From JAZDIU01 sp043804635 (GTDB taxonomy: Bacteria > Chloroflexota > Dehalococcoidia > Dehalococcoidales > UBA2162): a stretch of DNA of 5,867 nucleotides. The stretch is from positions 1-5,867 of the forward strand of contig JAZDIU010000015.1 in the NCBI GenBank assembly GCA_043804635.1, written 5' to 3'. Below are positions 5,312 to 5,867 of this stretch, piece after piece (positions within the stretch are counted from its first letter, which is position 1; each line of letters opens with the position of its first letter). Below the pieces are notes generated by a model. It did not search any database. It was given only the letters and a program-made list of their open reading frames with translations, and was not told the DNA's origin. Both the position numbers and the translations under genes were made by a program.

Positions 5312-5515
5312 ATGGTCAGGGAGTATATATTTCTGGCGGCGGGATGTGTCTCGGTGGGGATAGTGGTGACTTTTGCTGTTCTTGGAATCTGCCAGCGGCT
5401 GGGGATTAATATCGATGAGAATATATGGGTGGTGGCGATACCGGCGGTCTTATCTCTCATACTGAATGTTACACTGCTGGAAATGTATAGGAAACGTAAA
5501 AGGAGAAAGGGTTAG
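5312..5515 (+). CDS. Small two-helix membrane protein, function unknown
   Basis: The product has 67 residues, starting MVREYIFLAAGCVSVG and ending MYRKRKRRKG. Two hydrophobic segments lie at about 5-26 and 38-57, separated by QRLGINIDEN. The strongly positive C-terminal tail should stay in the cytoplasm, so both ends face inward. The frame is open far upstream, but that part runs through the 110-bp repeat and the antisense of the Lys-rich frame, so the start must be near here. ATG 5312 is chosen because a TATAAT box sits 9 bases before it. ATG 5291 (MTYNCLT extension) or 5276 would lie inside the promoter, though they cannot be excluded. No family is recognised. It is flanked by the repeat on one side and a hairpin-rich gap on the other and appears to be monocistronic. 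Confidence 0.5.
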   Translation: MVREYIFLAAGCVSVGIVVTFAVLGICQRLGINIDENIWVVAIPAVLSLILNVTLLEMYRKRKRRKG

Positions 5516-5626
5516 CTCTATTCTGTCATGTGAGATAAGGGAGGCAATCTTTTTGAAGACCCCCCTTTGCCACTCCCGTGGCGAGCACGGACAGGCTCTT
5601 TTTAAAAAGGAGGAAGAAATCAGCTT

Positions 5627-5695
5627 ATGCATCGCTACGTAGATTACTCCGCTTGCGATTACGAGATTGGCAAATACGGTAGCGTGTATTTATAA
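5627..5695 (+). CDS. Possible 22-residue Tyr-rich peptide
   Basis: ATG to TAA encodes 22 residues, MHRYVDYSACDY then EIGKYGSVYL, with five Tyr (positions 4, 7, 12, 17 and 21). A strong AGGAGG (5608-5613) lies upstream, but 13 bases away, longer than ideal. No promoter is clear before it. A Tyr-rich short ORF could be a leader peptide, yet a separate strong promoter at 5747 lies between it and the next possible gene. The composition may also be chance. There is no homology that I recognise. Confidence 0.22.
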   Translation: MHRYVDYSACDYEIGKYGSVYL

Positions 5696-5746
5696 TCAGC
5701 ACTCGAAAAAGCTGGAGCCATAAGCGCCGCCGCTAAAAACTCAGGG

Positions 5747-5775
5747 TTGACATAATGCGCATCAGACCTTAAAAT
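5747..5775 (+). promoter_or_regulatory. Strong sigma-70 type promoter
   Basis: TTGACA (5747-5752, perfect) and TAAAAT (5770-5775, five of six) are separated by the optimal 17 bp. The transcript should begin near 5782 and run out of the window, with a leader of about 43 bases before the TTG at 5825. Confidence 0.75.
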
Positions 5776-5824
5776 CTAATATATAGGTAGAGGTTGTCTT
5801 GCCTCAAGAGGAAGGTGAAATGAT

Positions 5825-5867
5825 TTGTCAGTTAGAGGTCTAGTAGAACTTTGGGCTAGCGTTTTTG
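5825..5867 (+). CDS. Possible 5' end of a gene starting at TTG, cut by the window edge
   Basis: From TTG 5825 the frame is open to the window end and begins MSVRGLVELWASVF. AGGAAGG (5809-5815) lies 9 bases upstream, and the strong promoter at 5747 gives a leader of about 43 bases. The ATG at 5820 in another frame closes after seven codons, so it is not the start. Fourteen codons are too few to name a family. The start could also lie beyond the window. Confidence 0.35.
   Translation, partial: MSVRGLVELWASVF

Larger units (their letters stand above)
5516..5824. other. Gap of about 300 bases with hairpins, a Tyr-rich mini-ORF and a promoter
   Basis: No confident gene is visible. In order it contains: a Shine-Dalgarno-like AAGGGAGG (5537-5544); a small hairpin GCCAC/GTGGC (5569-5582) overlapping a second possible stem CCGTG/CACGG (5576-5590); GAGC/GCTC (5583-5598) running directly into TTTTT, a weak candidate terminator for the small membrane protein; the 12-bp palindrome CTTTTTAAAAAG (5598-5609), which merges with AGGAGG; the 22-residue ORF at 5627; and the promoter at 5747. 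The alternative stems could form a switching leader, but none is long, so ordinary intergenic sequence or a decayed repeat is equally likely. Confidence 0.45.

Noticed and set aside
5450..5632. Minus-strand open frame of 60 codons
   Set aside because: It overlaps the small membrane protein antisense and the hairpin-rich gap, and its composition is not protein-like.
5553..5642. TTG-initiated 29-codon frame behind AAGGGAGG
   Set aside because: It runs through the hairpins and has no promoter or recognisable protein features; the Shine-Dalgarno match alone is not enough.

Overview
The window carries bacterial genes of roughly balanced base composition. Promoters are of sigma-70 type, Shine-Dalgarno sequences are purine-rich, genes are packed tightly, and intergenic DNA contains hairpin-forming dispersed-repeat sequence. 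The anaerobe-like gene set (DUF362 Fe-S protein, flavodoxin-fold reductase, SDR) and a 110-bp repeat with TGTCATTCTG ends would fit an uncultured anaerobic lineage such as Chloroflexota/Dehalococcoidia. That placement is inference from style, not proven by any marker gene here.

Left part (1-3825, + strand): a four-gene operon-like block. It holds a DAO-type FAD-dependent amine/amino-acid oxidoreductase (cut at its 5' end by the window edge), a DUF362 protein with a Cys-rich C-terminal part, a classical short-chain dehydrogenase, and a flavodoxin-fold NAD(P)H-dependent reductase. The last three are joined by stop/start overlaps (TAATG and ATGATG), so they are probably co-translated. Together they look like an oxidative catabolic module with its own electron-transfer proteins. 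The substrate cannot be read from the sequence.

Middle part (3826-4923): a minus-strand Fur-family metalloregulator lies divergent to a + strand four-helix membrane protein. The two genes share one very symmetrical promoter region: two near-consensus promoters, each with a 17-bp spacer, face apart and overlap in their -35 boxes. The Fur gene ends at a minus-strand hairpin-plus-U7 terminator, and the membrane protein ends at a bidirectional terminator.

Right part (4924-5867): mostly small or undescribed elements. A minus-strand mini-unit has promoter, Shine-Dalgarno, a 41-codon Lys-rich frame and terminator, but carries an in-frame TGA at codon 3. It is separated by the 110-bp multi-hairpin repeat from a + strand gene for a 67-residue two-helix membrane protein that looks leaderless. 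A stretch with hairpins and a Tyr-rich 22-residue ORF follows. A strong promoter (TTGACA-17-TAAAAT) then probably drives a gene that begins at a TTG codon just before the window ends.

No rRNA, tRNA, CRISPR array, integrase or transposase gene was seen.
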